The notes beneath the pieces are model-generated. The model searched no databases, was not told the origin of the DNA, and worked only from the letters and a program-made list of their open reading frames with translations. Below are positions 27,301 to 42,300 of a DNA stretch of 64,000 nt, one piece after another. How positions within the stretch are numbered: the stretch's first letter is position 1; every line of letters starts with the position of its first letter. This DNA comes from Trichobilharzia regenti (taxonomy: Eukaryota > Platyhelminthes > Trematoda > Strigeidida > Schistosomatidae). Location of the stretch: assembly GCA_944472135.2 (NCBI GenBank), contig OX235263.1:90490721-90554720 (forward strand). The letters are read 5' to 3'. A program made the position numbers and the translations under genes.

Positions 27301-30300
27301 GCCAGACACATCACACTAGTTCCTAGTGTCCAATCAAAAAGTAAACACACTTGTTAGTTTGCTTAAAATGATCAGAAGAACTTGTGTTTTATCAGCCAGC
27401 GTCTTCGTCTACTCTAGATCGACGAGTCAGTACATTTCTACGATGAAATTGAATAAGATTAGTGACATTAAGCATTCCTAAGGGATACCATTGATTATCG
27501 TTACTTCAAATGACAACTCATCATAACTTTCTACACTGTTGTATGATTTCAAGTAGATTTATCGAATTGGTGCAGTTTAATTTCTTGACAATGGTATCAC
27601 AGATTGATGTTACAACCAGCAACGTTTTATCGATAGGGACAAATGCTGCCTACGTTTCAAAAGATACGAAACATGTAAAATTTCAGCAGGTGTGTCTGTG
27701 TACCAAAGAATTATAAGCAGGAAGATATGATCAATACATATTACTTTGTGCCTCAATGTGCATCGACGGCGCAGATGCAGAATGCTCCCCAGTAACTCAC
27801 ACTATCCCTGGTTCGAACCCCGACCGACGCAGCCTCAAACCTCAGTTAGCTGGTAATAGGCCAGGCAACGAGGAAGGGTTGGACGTGAGACTAGCAATTT
27901 TACCCCGTAACCACTGCTTAAAGCCTTAACTTCGACTGGGAACCCAAAGAAATGAAATAAAGTAATAATAAAAATAATCGGGCCTGAATTCGACCAGGGT
28001 TTATTCACTCTTCTTGTCCCATTTGGGTTTCTCAAGACTATGGGACCTAGAATCTTAGACATTATGTGAAGGTGATCCCTTTGTGATTATCACAGAAAGA
28101 TTTATTTGTTTACATCGATAATTCGCTTCCATAATCAATGATTCTTACCTTGTTCCTCACAGAGCCACTAGACCTTGAACTGATTTAAATCGAAACGGTA
28201 AATACATAAAGTTTCACTCGTTGATTGAATGAGAGCGTTTTTTTCCAGTGATATACGAAATATCCTTGACTTCTGTTATCTTGTTGATGGTAACTAGTAG
28301 TGGAATCCAAGATGGAGAGTTTTTCCTACCTGGGATACCTGGATACATTTACGTCCTCTGTGGGTCATGGTTTCCCAACTAAGACTTGAACTCGGCACCC
28401 ATAATTTTAAATGCTGAAGTGCTATCCACACCACTTTAGGGAGTGGTGTTTGATTTAATTTGAAGGTCTTCTCAGCGTGTTTCCAGTCCATCTTCATTTA
28501 CTTCTGCGTATTTTTTGGGTAGTAGGTTATAGCCTGGTTTTCTGCAATATATCCTTGCTTCTTAGTATTTCTGTCTAGCAATCTGATCTTTAGTATTGAG
28601 ATCACAACCTTATTTACAACCAATTAACCTTATTACTTATTTGAGTTTTCAGCAGTATGTCGCCTCTCTTTGTAAATTATTATTGATAATAATCATACAA
28701 TTAAGCATTTCTGTTGTTATTACTGTTATTTAGACGAAAACTGACAATGCGAATTACTGAACTCGAAGATACAGCTGAAAGAGAAAGGCTGAAAGCTGTT
28801 TCACTGGAGAAAATGAAGACAAAATTAACGCTTGAAATTAAAGATTTACAAGCTGAAATCGAAAGTGTGCGTGTTTTTTCAGTCAGAATTTTTTTCTTTT
28901 GTGTGAGATTTTCACTCATAATCCTTTTCAGCAGTCAGTTAGGGTATTGATATCTATCCTACAGGTTATTTGTTTAGTCGGTCTGAATAGAACATGATTT
29001 GAGCAAGCTGGAAGAAGAACCACTTCAGTTAAACAGTAATGCTTACTAGCCGGATAAAAGTTATTCAAACATTAGAAAGCTATACCACTCTTTTGGGACC
29101 AAGCCGATTAGTGGTGTAGCCAGCTCAGAGAGCTGAAAAAAGTCCAGACTTCATGAATTCTGGCCAGCTACCACAGTGAACTGGTCATATTTCTTGTTTA
29201 GCGTCCAAACACTGTCAGTCACACTCAACTGTCTAATTGTATCGAGTTATTTAGGTAAAGAGTAGTATTGGTCGACGACAATACCTGTTTACTAAAGGAA
29301 GATAGGTCTTTTTGAATTCACAGAATTTCGAGTGGGACAGTTCAAGCCTCATAGTTTTAAAATATTGTTGTTGTTTTTATCTGGGCTGGGGCTGCGAACC
29401 TAGTGTTCAGTATTCCATCTTTTTCTAGCTAGGTAGTGTATAGAAGTGCGCCGACCGGGAGAGAAGGCCATATCTTCCTCGTCGTTAATAGAGCCCTTCA
29501 CCATTTATTAGTTGACATCCTACCGGTTGTATCGCGTTGAAAAAACACTAATCATCGTCTGATCAACAAAATGGGAATTTATTCCGTATGAATTGGCCTA
29601 AAACTCACATAGTACATCCAATTAACAAATTTTAATCATAATGACTGATATTTAGGCGACTAATCTACATTTGGTGATTTGGTTAAGTTAACAATCTGTT
29701 ATCATTGAGCAGTTAATTGTACCGAGATCAATCGAGGTAGGTATTTAAAAGAAAGCGGGAAGGGACCTACACTACGTTTGCATTGGCCTGTGTCTTTCTC
29801 AACACCGATAATAAATTTTAGATATGTCTCTTCTCCTTCCAGGAATTATCATTTTACTCATTAATTACACTCTGAATAAAACGCAGGATCTTAGCTGCAT
29901 ATCTCAGCTCACTTGTGTCTCTGCCATCACTTCTAACTGGCTGCAAGACTGCCCACAAATTCTAATTTCCTCTTCACATGATCCCTTCCAAGTCACTGTC
30001 GGATGCTCAACTGGTTGGTTCCCATTGGGGTTCAACTTGAGGGTCTGCTTGGCGTGTGCTACTACTTGAAAGTCTCTTCAGAGTATATCCAAACTATCTT
30101 GGTAGTTGGTGGATTAATGGTAGAATTTCGGCCAACTGCGCACGCAGTTCGGGTTCAATACCCCGTCTATGTTGCCTTAAACCTGGCCGCTTTGATTGTA
30201 AGCCTGGAAAAGAGGTTAGGTTGGGTCTGTCTGTCTGTCTGTTTTCGACATAGAACTTTGCACAAATGTGCGGAAGTTCAAGTCGCCACATTCCGTGTAG

Positions 30301-33300
30301 CACGCGAAGCAAGAGAAGAAAGTACAAGAAAAGCATAATAGAAACAGTGAGCAGAGGTGTGAGACAAAGGAGTAATAAAGAGAAAAAAAACAGTTTCATT
30401 GGAGATCATAAGTCACAAGGAGTGGATGCATCTGCGCCACTGAGAACGATTTTGAGCCATGTCACCAATTGTTTCCAACCATAGATTTTTACCGTCCCGA
30501 GGACCCCAGCCTGGAAGTCTACACCTTTCTACGTGGCTTAGACCAACTGTTGTGGATTTCATTGACTGATGCCAAGTTTTTGTTTGACCGCCACTAGCTT
30601 TTTTCCAGCCTGACCCTATATCCGCTAACATTGCTCGTCGAGGGAGGCGATGACTTGGCATACGTAAGACATGTCCTAACCATCTCAGTCTTTGTAGCTT
30701 CACGACTTCGTCGATTGATTTCCCCTGTTTACCTAGAACTCTACGCCTAGGTTGGGTATGAGTTTACAACCCTACCCCATAAAATAACGTTGCTATTGAA
30801 ACCTCAAAAGCTTGCAGTCATATGTTCCCTTTCTTAATGGGAGGAATGAACACACCTGCATTTCATGCATATTTGTTAGACGGTGGTAGGCTGTTGTCTG
30901 GTCCTCTGACAGATATCGTTTTTGTTCAAGTGTTGGTTTTTAGGGATTTGATTGATTAGTTACAGCACTTCGTCATGAGCTGACATTAGTTAGAGAAACA
31001 TTGGAAAACCAGAGAGTACTGCACAGCCAGCTGTTTCGTCCTAGTTTAGGACTCTTCAGAAGTATGCACCCACCAACGGGGTTCGAACCCAGGACCTTCT
31101 GGTTACAAGGCAAGCCAACTCGTAGACCATTAAGCCACTGGGATCCAATCCAATGGTTCATGAATTCTAACTTCTGCGAATTCATGACATAGCGCGGCAA
31201 GTGTTTGTCCTCACACCCAACCTGCTGCACCCTACTGGTCACGACTTCTCACTAGAACCCCAGATAACTACCTACTTGGATAGGGCAAGTCGCTAGTGAA
31301 CATGTCATTGATATTCAAGTGTTGGTTTACTGATTATGTGCCTGGGTATCTTTAAGAATTAAGTATGGCCAAAACAGACTGAAAACAATTTATTGTGTTG
31401 ATGTCATCTACATTTGGATAGTAAACACCAATGATCATACCAGAAGCCTGAAGACTCTTCCTCTGGCCAGCTGCACTCTGTATATCACATTGTAACCTGT
31501 TAAATATATTACCCTAAGGCAACTATCTACTTAGGTTACGCGATCCCAAGGCTATTAGACTTTGAGTAAATGTCAGTTCCTCAAGGTGCTGAGCCAAGAT
31601 TTACTGTTATAGGACATTTATTACTTACTCTGTGTATGTCGCTTGTAAGTGATAGCAAAGTAGCTTCATATATACATTTATTTTTCACTGTTGAATATAA
31701 TTTCCAGTTGTCATTGGAGAATGGTGAATTAATGCGTCGTGCAAAAGCCGCTGAATCACTAGCCTCTGATCTTCAACGTCGTGTAGATGAGCTGACAATA
31801 GAAGTTAACAATCTGTCTTCACAGAATAGTCAACTTGAAGGTGAAAACATGCGATTAAAGAGTTTAGTCAATGATTTATCTGATAAGAATAATGCCTTAG
31901 AACGTGAGAATCGTCAGTTAAGCGGTAAGTTTGACGTGTTAATTAAGCTCGTTGTATGAAATGTTTTTTTTGTACATTTGAACATTTCATACATTTGGTT
32001 CCCTTGATAAGTTTCGATGAAGAAAGGAAGACAAAATTTGCAGTATAAAATGTGATATCATCATTCTATTTCACAGGTTCTCATCAGCTGCACACACCCC
32101 TACCTGAAATTACAATGGTTATATAGATGATAATAATATACTTTAATGTTTGAGTGGTAAGAGAGAAGAGATACTATATAAACGTAGATTAGTGAGTAAT
32201 TTTTTACAACAGAACCAGGAAGCTATGTTCACCGAACAAGGTCGACGAAAAATTAGGTTTCTTTGAGGAATGCTTACGAGAAAATGGATACCCAAAGGGA
32301 TTTATACAGAAGTATATCAGAGAAAAAGATAAGAGCGAAAAACACCCAACTGTATGTAGAATAGAAGAAAGTATTTATTTGTCTGCCTCCCATTCAAAGG
32401 AGATACAGTGTCACAAAAGATTGACAAAACACTGAAAGGTGCAGTAAAAAGAAGCTTCCCGGCAGCTAAATTCACAACATTCTGCAGCACCACTTCTTCT
32501 ATAATCCACTCAAAACTGGATAAATGCCTTGTGGATGTCACCTCCAACTGCGTTTATGAACTTATATGCACTTTCGGAAGCAAGCACATTAGAAGGACGG
32601 TTTTCTGAACATATTCCAAGAAACCTGTGCCACCTGAAAGGAAGAAAATATTCTCAGAGTACGATTACCAGACATATTATTGATACCGGACATCTCGTAG
32701 AGAATTCTAAGTCCTTCGAAAATATTTAAAAGAAGAAGGACGGCAAATTTACTACGATTCGTTGAAGCGATCGCAATCAAACGATTCACACCAACCAGAC
32801 TTATACATACAGAAAGAGAGTGTAGTTAACCTCTCACTCCTGTGATAACTGAATTTTGATTTCGATTACATTAATTAGTCATCTACCTAGTTCAGTGATC
32901 TCAACTCGCTGAATAAATCTCAATCTCATAAACTCTAACCGCTTTTGTATTTTGAGTTGTTATGTAAACCTACAGGCTAACACTGTTCTGTTTATTAGTT
33001 TTTTCTGTTTTCTGTCTTACTCCTACCCTCTCTTTTCTACTTTGAAGGCGTATAAATTGATGATGAAAACTTAAACTAAATAAATTGTAATGCTTACATT
33101 TTGCTTACATGCGTCAATTTTATAGTATCTCTTCTCTACTACCACTCAAACATTAAATTATGTTATTATCGTCAGTATGACAATTGTAATTTCAGGTAGA
33201 TGTGTGCGGCTGATGAGAACCTCAGACTGCAGCACAGCACGATGATGCTTTTGTATACCTGATGGGTATCAGAGATAGAGGAACAAACACCCGTCCATAC

Positions 33301-36300
33301 ATAAGTTCACATGATTCTATGTTGGATTTCGTCCCCTACAGGCATCAGTTAGAGGTCTGTTGACAGGCAGACAACAGCAAATATTTATCTAATCATGTTT
33401 TTGACCCTTTAACTAGTGACGCCAAGACTATCCGTCAAATCTCAGCCTTTATATAACTTTATTTTAGGTAAATGAGCATTTTTGAGCGTTTTCTTTTACA
33501 CCGTGAGGACTGCATAACTCTTCATTCTCAGCAACTTGATCATAGTGAGTAGGGATGAAGACTTGGAAAACAGAAGTAATCCATAGGAAAATTGAACCTA
33601 AGGCTATTTAAGATGATGTCAGCCTGCGAGATTCCATCAAATGTATAAATGCATCTTGGTGATGTATTTAACTTGTCTCACAATATTCATGACTTCTCAT
33701 GTGAGAACTAAGCAGACCGTCTGCAGCTTCAGCAGAAAAAGATGCATATTACAGAACTATCCCAAACAAAGTGAGGGATGATAATTGGCAATAAGGACCA
33801 AATGTCCATTGCGTAATTTGTATATTATCGCTCTCTGATCATGGTAAATACCTGCCCAGCCGTCTTTATTTCTTTTCCCTCAACACCATTGGTGTTCATG
33901 CCTAGTTAAGTGGTGTTATGAAGTATAAGCGTCAGACTACAGTTTCAGAAATGCCACAATCACTCACCAATCTTTGAGTTCCTTTACTTCGCTTCAAATA
34001 CTCCCGCAGCTGTACTCATCAATCCACTTATTTTTTTTATTCTGTGCTTATTATTATAGACCAAGTCAAAGAAATGAAGAGTTCACTTCGTGATGCCAAT
34101 CGTCGTCTAACTGACTTGGAAGCTCTTCGATCTCAATTAGAAGCTGAAAGAGATAATCTTGCCTCAGCTTTACACGATGCTGAAGAAGCTCTACGTGATA
34201 TGGATCAAAAGTATCAAGCTTCACAGGCTGCACTGAATCATTTGAAATCTGAAATGGAACAAAGACTTCGTGAAAGAGATGAAGAGTTGGAAAGCTTAAG
34301 GTGAGCAATTTAGAACGGGTATTCGCGATTTCCTTTCCTATAAGTTTTCTCATACTGTGTTATTTAGTAGTCAGACAGAAAAGCAATTGCCTAAAGCCTT
34401 ACAAAAGTAACGAAATATGGCTATACGGTTAGAGGAAACCACGAGAAATGGGATGATAATGATGACACTAGAAGGATTATAAGTATGAAGGAATTTCAGT
34501 CCCAACAAAACAAAAGAGGGTTCTAGCCAGGTAGTCTAAGCCTTAAATCAACGATGAATCACTTCATTTAGTGGATGCATCACTTCACTTCCCAGAGGAC
34601 TTCCTCTGAGTGCGGTAGACAACATATTGTTGTGGGTGGAACATGCTCTGTTGACTTCAGTCAATTCAGGTTTTCAATCACAACATCATAAAGAACAAAA
34701 CCTGCAGGGCAAAGTTAAAGTTTACGCACCACCAGCTACCAATCGCAGCGAATGACCTCGAACGCACCAATCACGTGAAGGAGGCATTTTTGAGTATGGA
34801 ATACATACATATTTATGAAAAGAAAATGCAGAAAAGCTGCATCAAAGTGCGACAGAGGATACCTTTCACATGTGATAAAAATAGCTCTCACTTTTAGGTT
34901 GGAGTATCAACAGGGTATAATTCCACTGTGGGTACAGTTTATTTTGATAAAGTTTCATGGTGTTATACAGCAATATTTACTGGACAGTAAACTGTGGTCG
35001 AAACGCCATCAGTAAATATTACTGTATAACAATGTGACACTTTGTCAAAGTGCATTTTACCCACAACGAAATTATGCTCTACCACTGCAGTGCACAAGTT
35101 CTATTCTTATATCAAAAGAGTAATTTAACCACATTCTATGCATGTAATTATTTAGATCTTCTAACCCTAACAAATAACCCTTATATTTCCTGAACCTAAC
35201 CCTAATGTGAAAATATGCCTAAAATAAACCTAATCTAACTTGAACCAATTCCATTATGGGTAAATTTTGTTTTGATAAAGTCTCACAGTGTTATACAGTA
35301 ATGTTTACTGATGATAATGGAATTACACTCTACCACAGTGTACAAGTTTTATTCTTATATCAATAACTTGAACTAACGCTAATGTCACCTTTAGTAGGTT
35401 AACCTAACCCTAACTTGTCACTGGCCTAAGCCTTAACTTAATCTTTCCCAAGCACCTAAGGTGAAACTTGAGTTTCAAGATCACTGGTGCAGTCGCACTC
35501 TATTTGGTAGTTGATGGTGCTTAAAGTTTAACTTGGTCACCTGCAGTATAAAATGTGCCCACTTTACTTCAAGCTTTCTTCTCAACTGTAGACAATAGAT
35601 AAGAACAAAGATTTTTTTATTCTCATCAGTTTGTCTGTAAGGATTTGCTTTGTTTCAGTTTTATGATCACAGATCGATATCAGTTAGAGAACCACTGAAA
35701 ACCACAGAGTAGTGAACAGCTGTTTCGTCCTAGTTTAGGATTCATCACCAGGCTTCGAATGCAACTGTCCAGTGGTTCCTGGTTTTCAGTATTTTTTTAT
35801 TTTAATAAGAGAAGTAACTCATTTAGGTGATTTCTAGCCCCCTTCAAATGTTTGCCTCTACATTGCTACGTAACCTTTTTTTTGTGTATGTCACTCTTCA
35901 CTTAGTGTTTTTATTTCAGTTGAAGAGAAGCCTATAAGTACAATACGCACACCTTATACTGAACATGTTGTTTTTGTGAAATTCATCGGTTAGTCAAGTG
36001 CTCAAACTCTCTGCTGATAAATAAAGCAGCGATCAACAAAACTTCTAGCTCAATTGTTCCAATAACCACAATCTCCACTTACACAGCCATCTTGACAACA
36101 AATACATTCTCTCGTATCTTCACTCTAAACAATTCAATTTTACAGGTATAAAATAGAATCTAATTTAATTTGAGATTTTCCCGTCGATTGATTGGACCGA
36201 AGTGCTCGGTCTCACGTTGACATGTCGGCTTCTTGTGCAGATGCCTCGACAATGTCTGGGCATTTAACTAGTATTTAATTGGTGTAAAAAAATAGAATCA

Positions 36301-39300
36301 GGCCGTACTATTCAACTGTTTACTTACCGTCGTCTACAAATATTTGAGAGTCTGAGGTACACCAAAGAGGTTATAACTTATTAAACGAAACGATATCGAT
36401 CGCGTCCCAGTGGCGTAATGGTCTACGAACTCATTCGTCTAGTAACAAGAAACCCCTGGGTTCGAACCCCTGTAATGGGTGCGTGCTGATGAAGAGTTCA
36501 AAACTAGGACGAAATCGCTCTAACCGATGATGAAATCCTGTTACCAGTCAAATGAAATTTCTGCAAACCAATATTTGAACGACGGGATTGTGTTTACACT
36601 CAACTCGGTCGTCAACCAATCAGATGACTCAGGATACAGAAATATAAACTCAGTGGTGTAAGAACCTCAGGCGAATCATCATCATCTGCATTCGGCTAGT
36701 TATATTTAGCTTATCTGACTAAAGAAACCAATTCTTCCAACTAATACTCAAAAAATATCAGTTAGAGAACCATTGAAAACCAGCAACACGTAGTATTGGC
36801 TAGCTGTTTCACCCTAGTTTTAGGAATCATTGGCACTACGCACCCACTGGGATTCGAACCCAGGACCCTCAGGTTACAAGGCAAGCTCGTATTCTTTTCA
36901 GTCACTGGGACCCGATTCAATGGCTCATGAATTCTAACTGCTACTACTTCGTGATTTAGCATCACCCCAGTGGCTGAATGGTATATGAGCTTGTCTTGTA
37001 ACTGGAAGGTCTTGGGTTCGAATCCCAGTGGGTGTGAACTGTCGATGATTCCCAAAACTAGGATGAAACAGCTGTCCAGTACTCCCTGGTTTTCAAGGGT
37101 TCTCTAACTGATGTCAATCCGTAATCAACTCTTAAAAGCATAACTAACCCTTACAAACCAAATTATAGAAAACTCAGAAAAGTAGCCAATTGTATGACAC
37201 TCAAGACTCCAAGGGAATCCCTTTTAAGTCGCATTTTAAACTTTCTTTTTCTCTTTCTTTCTTTTTACCTCTTACAGAAAGAGTACTGCTCGAACAATTG
37301 AAGAGTTGACAGTGACAATAACTGAAATGGAAGTGAAATACAAGTCGGAATTGTCACGTTTGAAGAAACGTTATGAAGCCAACATTGCTGAATTAGAAAT
37401 ACAACTAGATGCAGCAAATAAGGCGAATGCTAATCTAATGAAAGAGAATAAGAATTTAGCCCAACGTGTTAAAGACTTGGAAACATTCTTAGATGAAGAG
37501 CGTCGTTTACGTGAAGCAGCTGAAAGTAATCTTCAGGTGAGTTATGCCGGAAAGAATACCCCTGTGTCGTTAGTTTTGATGTCGTTCTAATTTTATTAGT
37601 CTTTCTTGGCTACCAACAGACGGAAATCATTCTACGTGGCTTAAATGTCGTTCATTCTTTGTTATAAAAAGTCTTGATACAGAGGAAAAAACAGAAAAGT
37701 AATGTGTCTGTCATTCAGATAACCTCAGGAGAGAAGTTCAGATACGGAGGTCAGACTTAATTACCAAGTAACGATTGTAAATGGAAGGTACAATGTAGGG
37801 ATGCTTAAGTGATGTCAGCATTTTATTAAGTACTACAATCGAGAGGCTTTTCGTTAAACCTAATTCACCATCTCTGAATGTAAAAATGAACATCACTCAC
37901 AAAAATGTTTAATCTCTTTGTGGTGCTAGACAGTTTAATACTGGGAGACTGAATTCTTAAGACTAGGAATTAACGATGATTGGTAGCTAGGATGCAACTA
38001 ACATCATGTGTTTAGTCTTCAGTATTAATTCAATTCTATCAGCCAAGTTTGTAGTGTAGTTACCATGGCAGAGCAATTAAAGTTGCTGCTAGTCGGTCGG
38101 AGACGGTTGGTAGGATACCCTCTTTGGACCTAGAAACTCGAAGGAATTGATGTCCTTGGGTAGTCAGGACTTACATCACCTAGTATTGCAGTCATAGTCA
38201 TCTCCAGTAAGTTATTAGGGCTGAAGCTAACACCCTATTTGACCGGAATGGATACATCTTTGGGTCATTAGGCAGTAACCAATTTAGATAGGATGGAGAA
38301 GATTTGTAGCTCAGGCGGATGCTTTCGATGTGGTTGTGTTCTCTGAGCTGGGTAGTTTATTTGCGAAGCTTTCATTGCCCTACTTACTAGGCAACATCTT
38401 CAGTGCATACTTCAATTTGATGATGAAGTGAGCTTTTGGATTTCTCCACGAGTTTATTAGTCATCTCTCCTGGTGACCACTTTGAAAGTGAATGGTCGTT
38501 TCGTTTTGTATTAGAACTGATTGTTTCCTCGACCTGAAGTTTGTGTGTGACATTTCCTTCTTATCGGCTGGTTAATTGTTTCTATGTCAATGTGTCTATT
38601 GGTTGACGATTCACTGGAATACCAGGTGGACTTCTAACAATTCTCTGGCTAGTATTCTTGGTGTTTCCTCTCTCTACTGTTTGGACATTGGTTGTCCCGG
38701 TCGAATTGATGTCCGTGGTTGTCTATATGCAGCGAGTGATATAAGGGAGTGGATGACTTGTCTTTTGATGACTAGCTTATGTTCATGAATACGAAGACGA
38801 AGTGGACCTTGTCCACTTTGGTCAATGTAGTGTTTTTCGCAGTTGTTACAATTTATTTTGTAGATGATATTGGTTTTATCTTCTTTCGTTGTTAAGTCTT
38901 TCGGCTGACACAGGTCTGGCTGGCTGGGTGGTTGGCTGAGTGAAGTGATTTTGTTGGTTTGTGTGCTGTAACCAATTTCATGTGTATCTTCCTTAATGGT
39001 AAGTAAACTCTCTCAGTCAACTAGTACATACAATGAATAGTTTAATTACCTTCAATACTAAATATTCTTACTGAATGACTATCAGACACCTATCAATATT
39101 TCAGTATATCACATCCTTGTGAGTACTTGCAAGTCTACGACAGGTCAACACATATTCAATATGTAGGCTATGGGATTTTGGAGGGATCGATTTTAATGCA
39201 GATTTTGTTGCTAACCAAATTCAGTTAGAGAACCATTAGAAAACAAGGAGTATTGGTTAGCTGTTTCGTCTTAACACTGTGCTGCAAGCCAACAGAAAAT

Positions 39301-42300
39301 GTCCAATGTTGTGACTAAATAGTCAACAGGTTGGCCTCATAAATTGAAGGTTTTCAGTTCCATTGTTGATGAGATTATAGGTGCACACTGTCAAACAGTC
39401 ATAAGTAAACTGTGGTGAAGCCTTATCCATCACTTAGAAAGATTAAGTCACCTTTATGTGTTCACCAAACAATTTGGAACTCCAATAATCCTTTCATATT
39501 TTGAAATTTAAAACGAATGTACTATTATCTCCACTTTTTATATTTTGGCATGCACTTTTGTTTTGACCTTCAATACAACCTTTTTCTGTTATGCCAACTT
39601 AATGATTGATTAGTGTTCATGTAAATACCTATTACAAGTACAATGTGAGATCAGATGATTCGAAATGTGTAGATTTTAGATAAATTAAGTTTTCTATGAA
39701 CAGGTAAAAGAAAAACACCAATGAGATCATCGCCTATATCAGGACTAACAGGTAGAGCCATTATGCAAAGATTAGAATTAATAACTCTACCTATAATTAA
39801 ACCAAAAGTCTGAGTATGTTACGCTGATGATAGATTTGTAATAATTAAAAGAAATGTGATTTAGAATATACCCATAAATTAATAAACAACATATTTGAAG
39901 ACATCAGATTCATTACAAGAGAAGAAGAATTAGATAACAAAATCCCATTTCTAGATGTTCTAATCAGGAGAACCAACACAGGAAATTTAGAAACACAAGT
40001 ATAGAGAAAGCCAACGCACACATACAGATCAAATATTCAACTATACTAGCAATAATTCAGTTACTCACACAAGAAACTGTGTGCAGACATTGTTTAAAAG
40101 AATTCAAACACAACACTGTAGCACTCCAGAGTTGAAAAGAATGGAAGGAAAATACCTACAAACGGTCTTCAAAAAGAAGAATGGTTATCCACAAAACTTC
40201 ATCAAAAAGTGTTAAAAATTGAATCACAACACCAACAAGGAACCATCATCATAGACTACAAGAAAATTCAACCTACCATTTATATAAAAAATATCTCTGA
40301 AATAACGGCTAGAACATCGAGACCGTTTCAAATAGATATAGCACATAAGCCAGTCAAATCACTTAATTCGATAAAATTAATACCATATATAAAATAAACT
40401 GTGTGAACTGTAACAGCCATTACATCGGTGGTCAAAGTGGGCATCCCCTTCGAATCAGAGTCCAGGAACACAAATCAGCTGTGAAAAGACATGATATATA
40501 TATATTCCCGTCTCATATCAATGCATGTAGATAATTATGGACGTCAGTTCGATTGGGATAATGTCGAAATTTTAGACAGAGGAAACACCAGGGAATTGCT
40601 ACAAGCCTGATACTTAGACGAATCAGCTAGCGGTTAACAAACATGTTCATATAGACCAAAAAGAATTTAAATCAGTTCACTTTATGCTAAAATTGCGCTG
40701 AAGGGGGATGTTGTCCAAGGGATGGATGACAAAAGTTCCACAACTAAACCAACCAGCTCAGAGGACACTACCAACTGTTAGTTTTCTACTGTTGTATCAT
40801 CCGAATTCAAAACAGGCTGCAATTTTATTTTAAATTATTAAAATAATGTACAATAAAAGTATTGAATATTCAACATTCCATTATAGGCATTTAATTCAGT
40901 CTTTAAAACGTCTAATTGTTTCTTTTTCTGCTGTGTTTCTCTCACTCTGTGTGTCTCTGTCAAGATCTCTGAACACAAACGTATCCAATTATCAAATGAA
41001 GTTGAAGAATTACGTAGTGCACTTGAAAATATGGAACGTGCACGTAAACATGCTGAAACTGAATTAGAAGAGGCTCAATCACGTGTCAGTGAATTAACTA
41101 TGCAAGTGAATACATTGAGTAATGATAAACGTCGTCTTGAAGGTGATATTGGCGTAATGCAAGCTGATATGGATGATGCTATTAATGCAAAACAAGTAGG
41201 TTATCATAAATATTTGGAAAAATGTCTTGTTTAGTCAAGTTTATTTATGATTTTTAAGTATTGGTTTTGTAGGGAATTTGTTTAATTGGTTGGGGGATTT
41301 CATCATGAGCTGACATTGGTTAAAGAACCATTGGAATACCTGGAACTACTACTGGACAGACAGCTTTTTCGTCCACCTAGTTTGGGACCCTCCATTAGTA
41401 CACATTCACCGCAGTGGTTCGAACTCAGGACCTTCTGGTTACAAAAGGAATGAGCTCGTAGATCATTCATTAGCCACGGAGACTCGGTCCAATGGCCAGG
41501 TCATGAATTCTAACTTCTGAACATTCACGACATGGCGCGACCTGATTGAATTAACCAGACAGATTATTTTGGGTGCATAAAGGTTCCTTGAACGCATTCC
41601 TTGATATAAACATGATGAATAAAGCGAAGTAACTTGTAGTCCGAACCAAAAGACGCGTCTCATCTTGTTTGGGATTCCCTTTAGACGTATATACTTGTGA
41701 TAAACCCAAATGATCAATCATGAGAACTTCTATTCCAGATTTCAAACACACTGAGTAATAAGTCTTGGTTTAAACAAAACTATGTGGCTCCTATAACAAA
41801 ACCAATTACTACTGATCCCTTAGGTTCCACTTTATCCTATTCCCTGAGGTCTTTTTTTGGCTGAGCCTACGAATGTCCATAGGCACTCGTCTTCTCCACG
41901 TAACACCCTTCGAATCAAACCCAGTTGCTCGTTTCCTGTTCATGTCCTACTAGAGTAATGGCCTAGAACTGGATGTTATTTGACGGTCTACTTTAAGTGT
42001 AACCACAGAAGACAAGGGTCAGACAACAGATCGTTTGTTGGGGAAATCAAGAGATATTTATAGATTTTTATGCACATCATTGTCAGTGGAGAAGTGACGT
42101 CTTCTGATTGATTGTTGTTTTCCTGCTGAAGGCCATTCTGTACAGCTTGTGACCGTTTCTTAGAAAGTTAAGCCGTATATATACCTGACTAGCCGTATAT
42201 CAGGTCCACTGTAGATTTAGGGATTAAAGAAAATTCTTCGATATGCAGAGTTCGGGATTAAACATGTAGGTTGCCAACTTCTCTGCAGTTTGATGAAGTT

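Larger units (their letters stand above)
34710..35538. mobile_element. Merlin-like non-autonomous DNA transposon
   Basis: The left end GGCAAAGTTAAAGTTTACGC is the near reverse complement of the right end (GCTTAAAGTTTAACTTGGTC). Both ends continue into ACCACCAGCTACCAA versus TTGGTAGTTGATGGT. A perfect 8-bp duplication ACCTGCAG flanks it (34702-34709 and 35539-35546). The ends match those of the transposase-bearing element at 47008. The interior carries PLE terminal repeats (34915-35370) instead of transposase. Confidence 0.8.

Noticed and set aside
32080..32110. Hammerhead in the PLE terminus on the minus strand (CTGATGA then GAAA)
   Set aside because: Only 8 nt separate the two core strings and they cannot form stem II.
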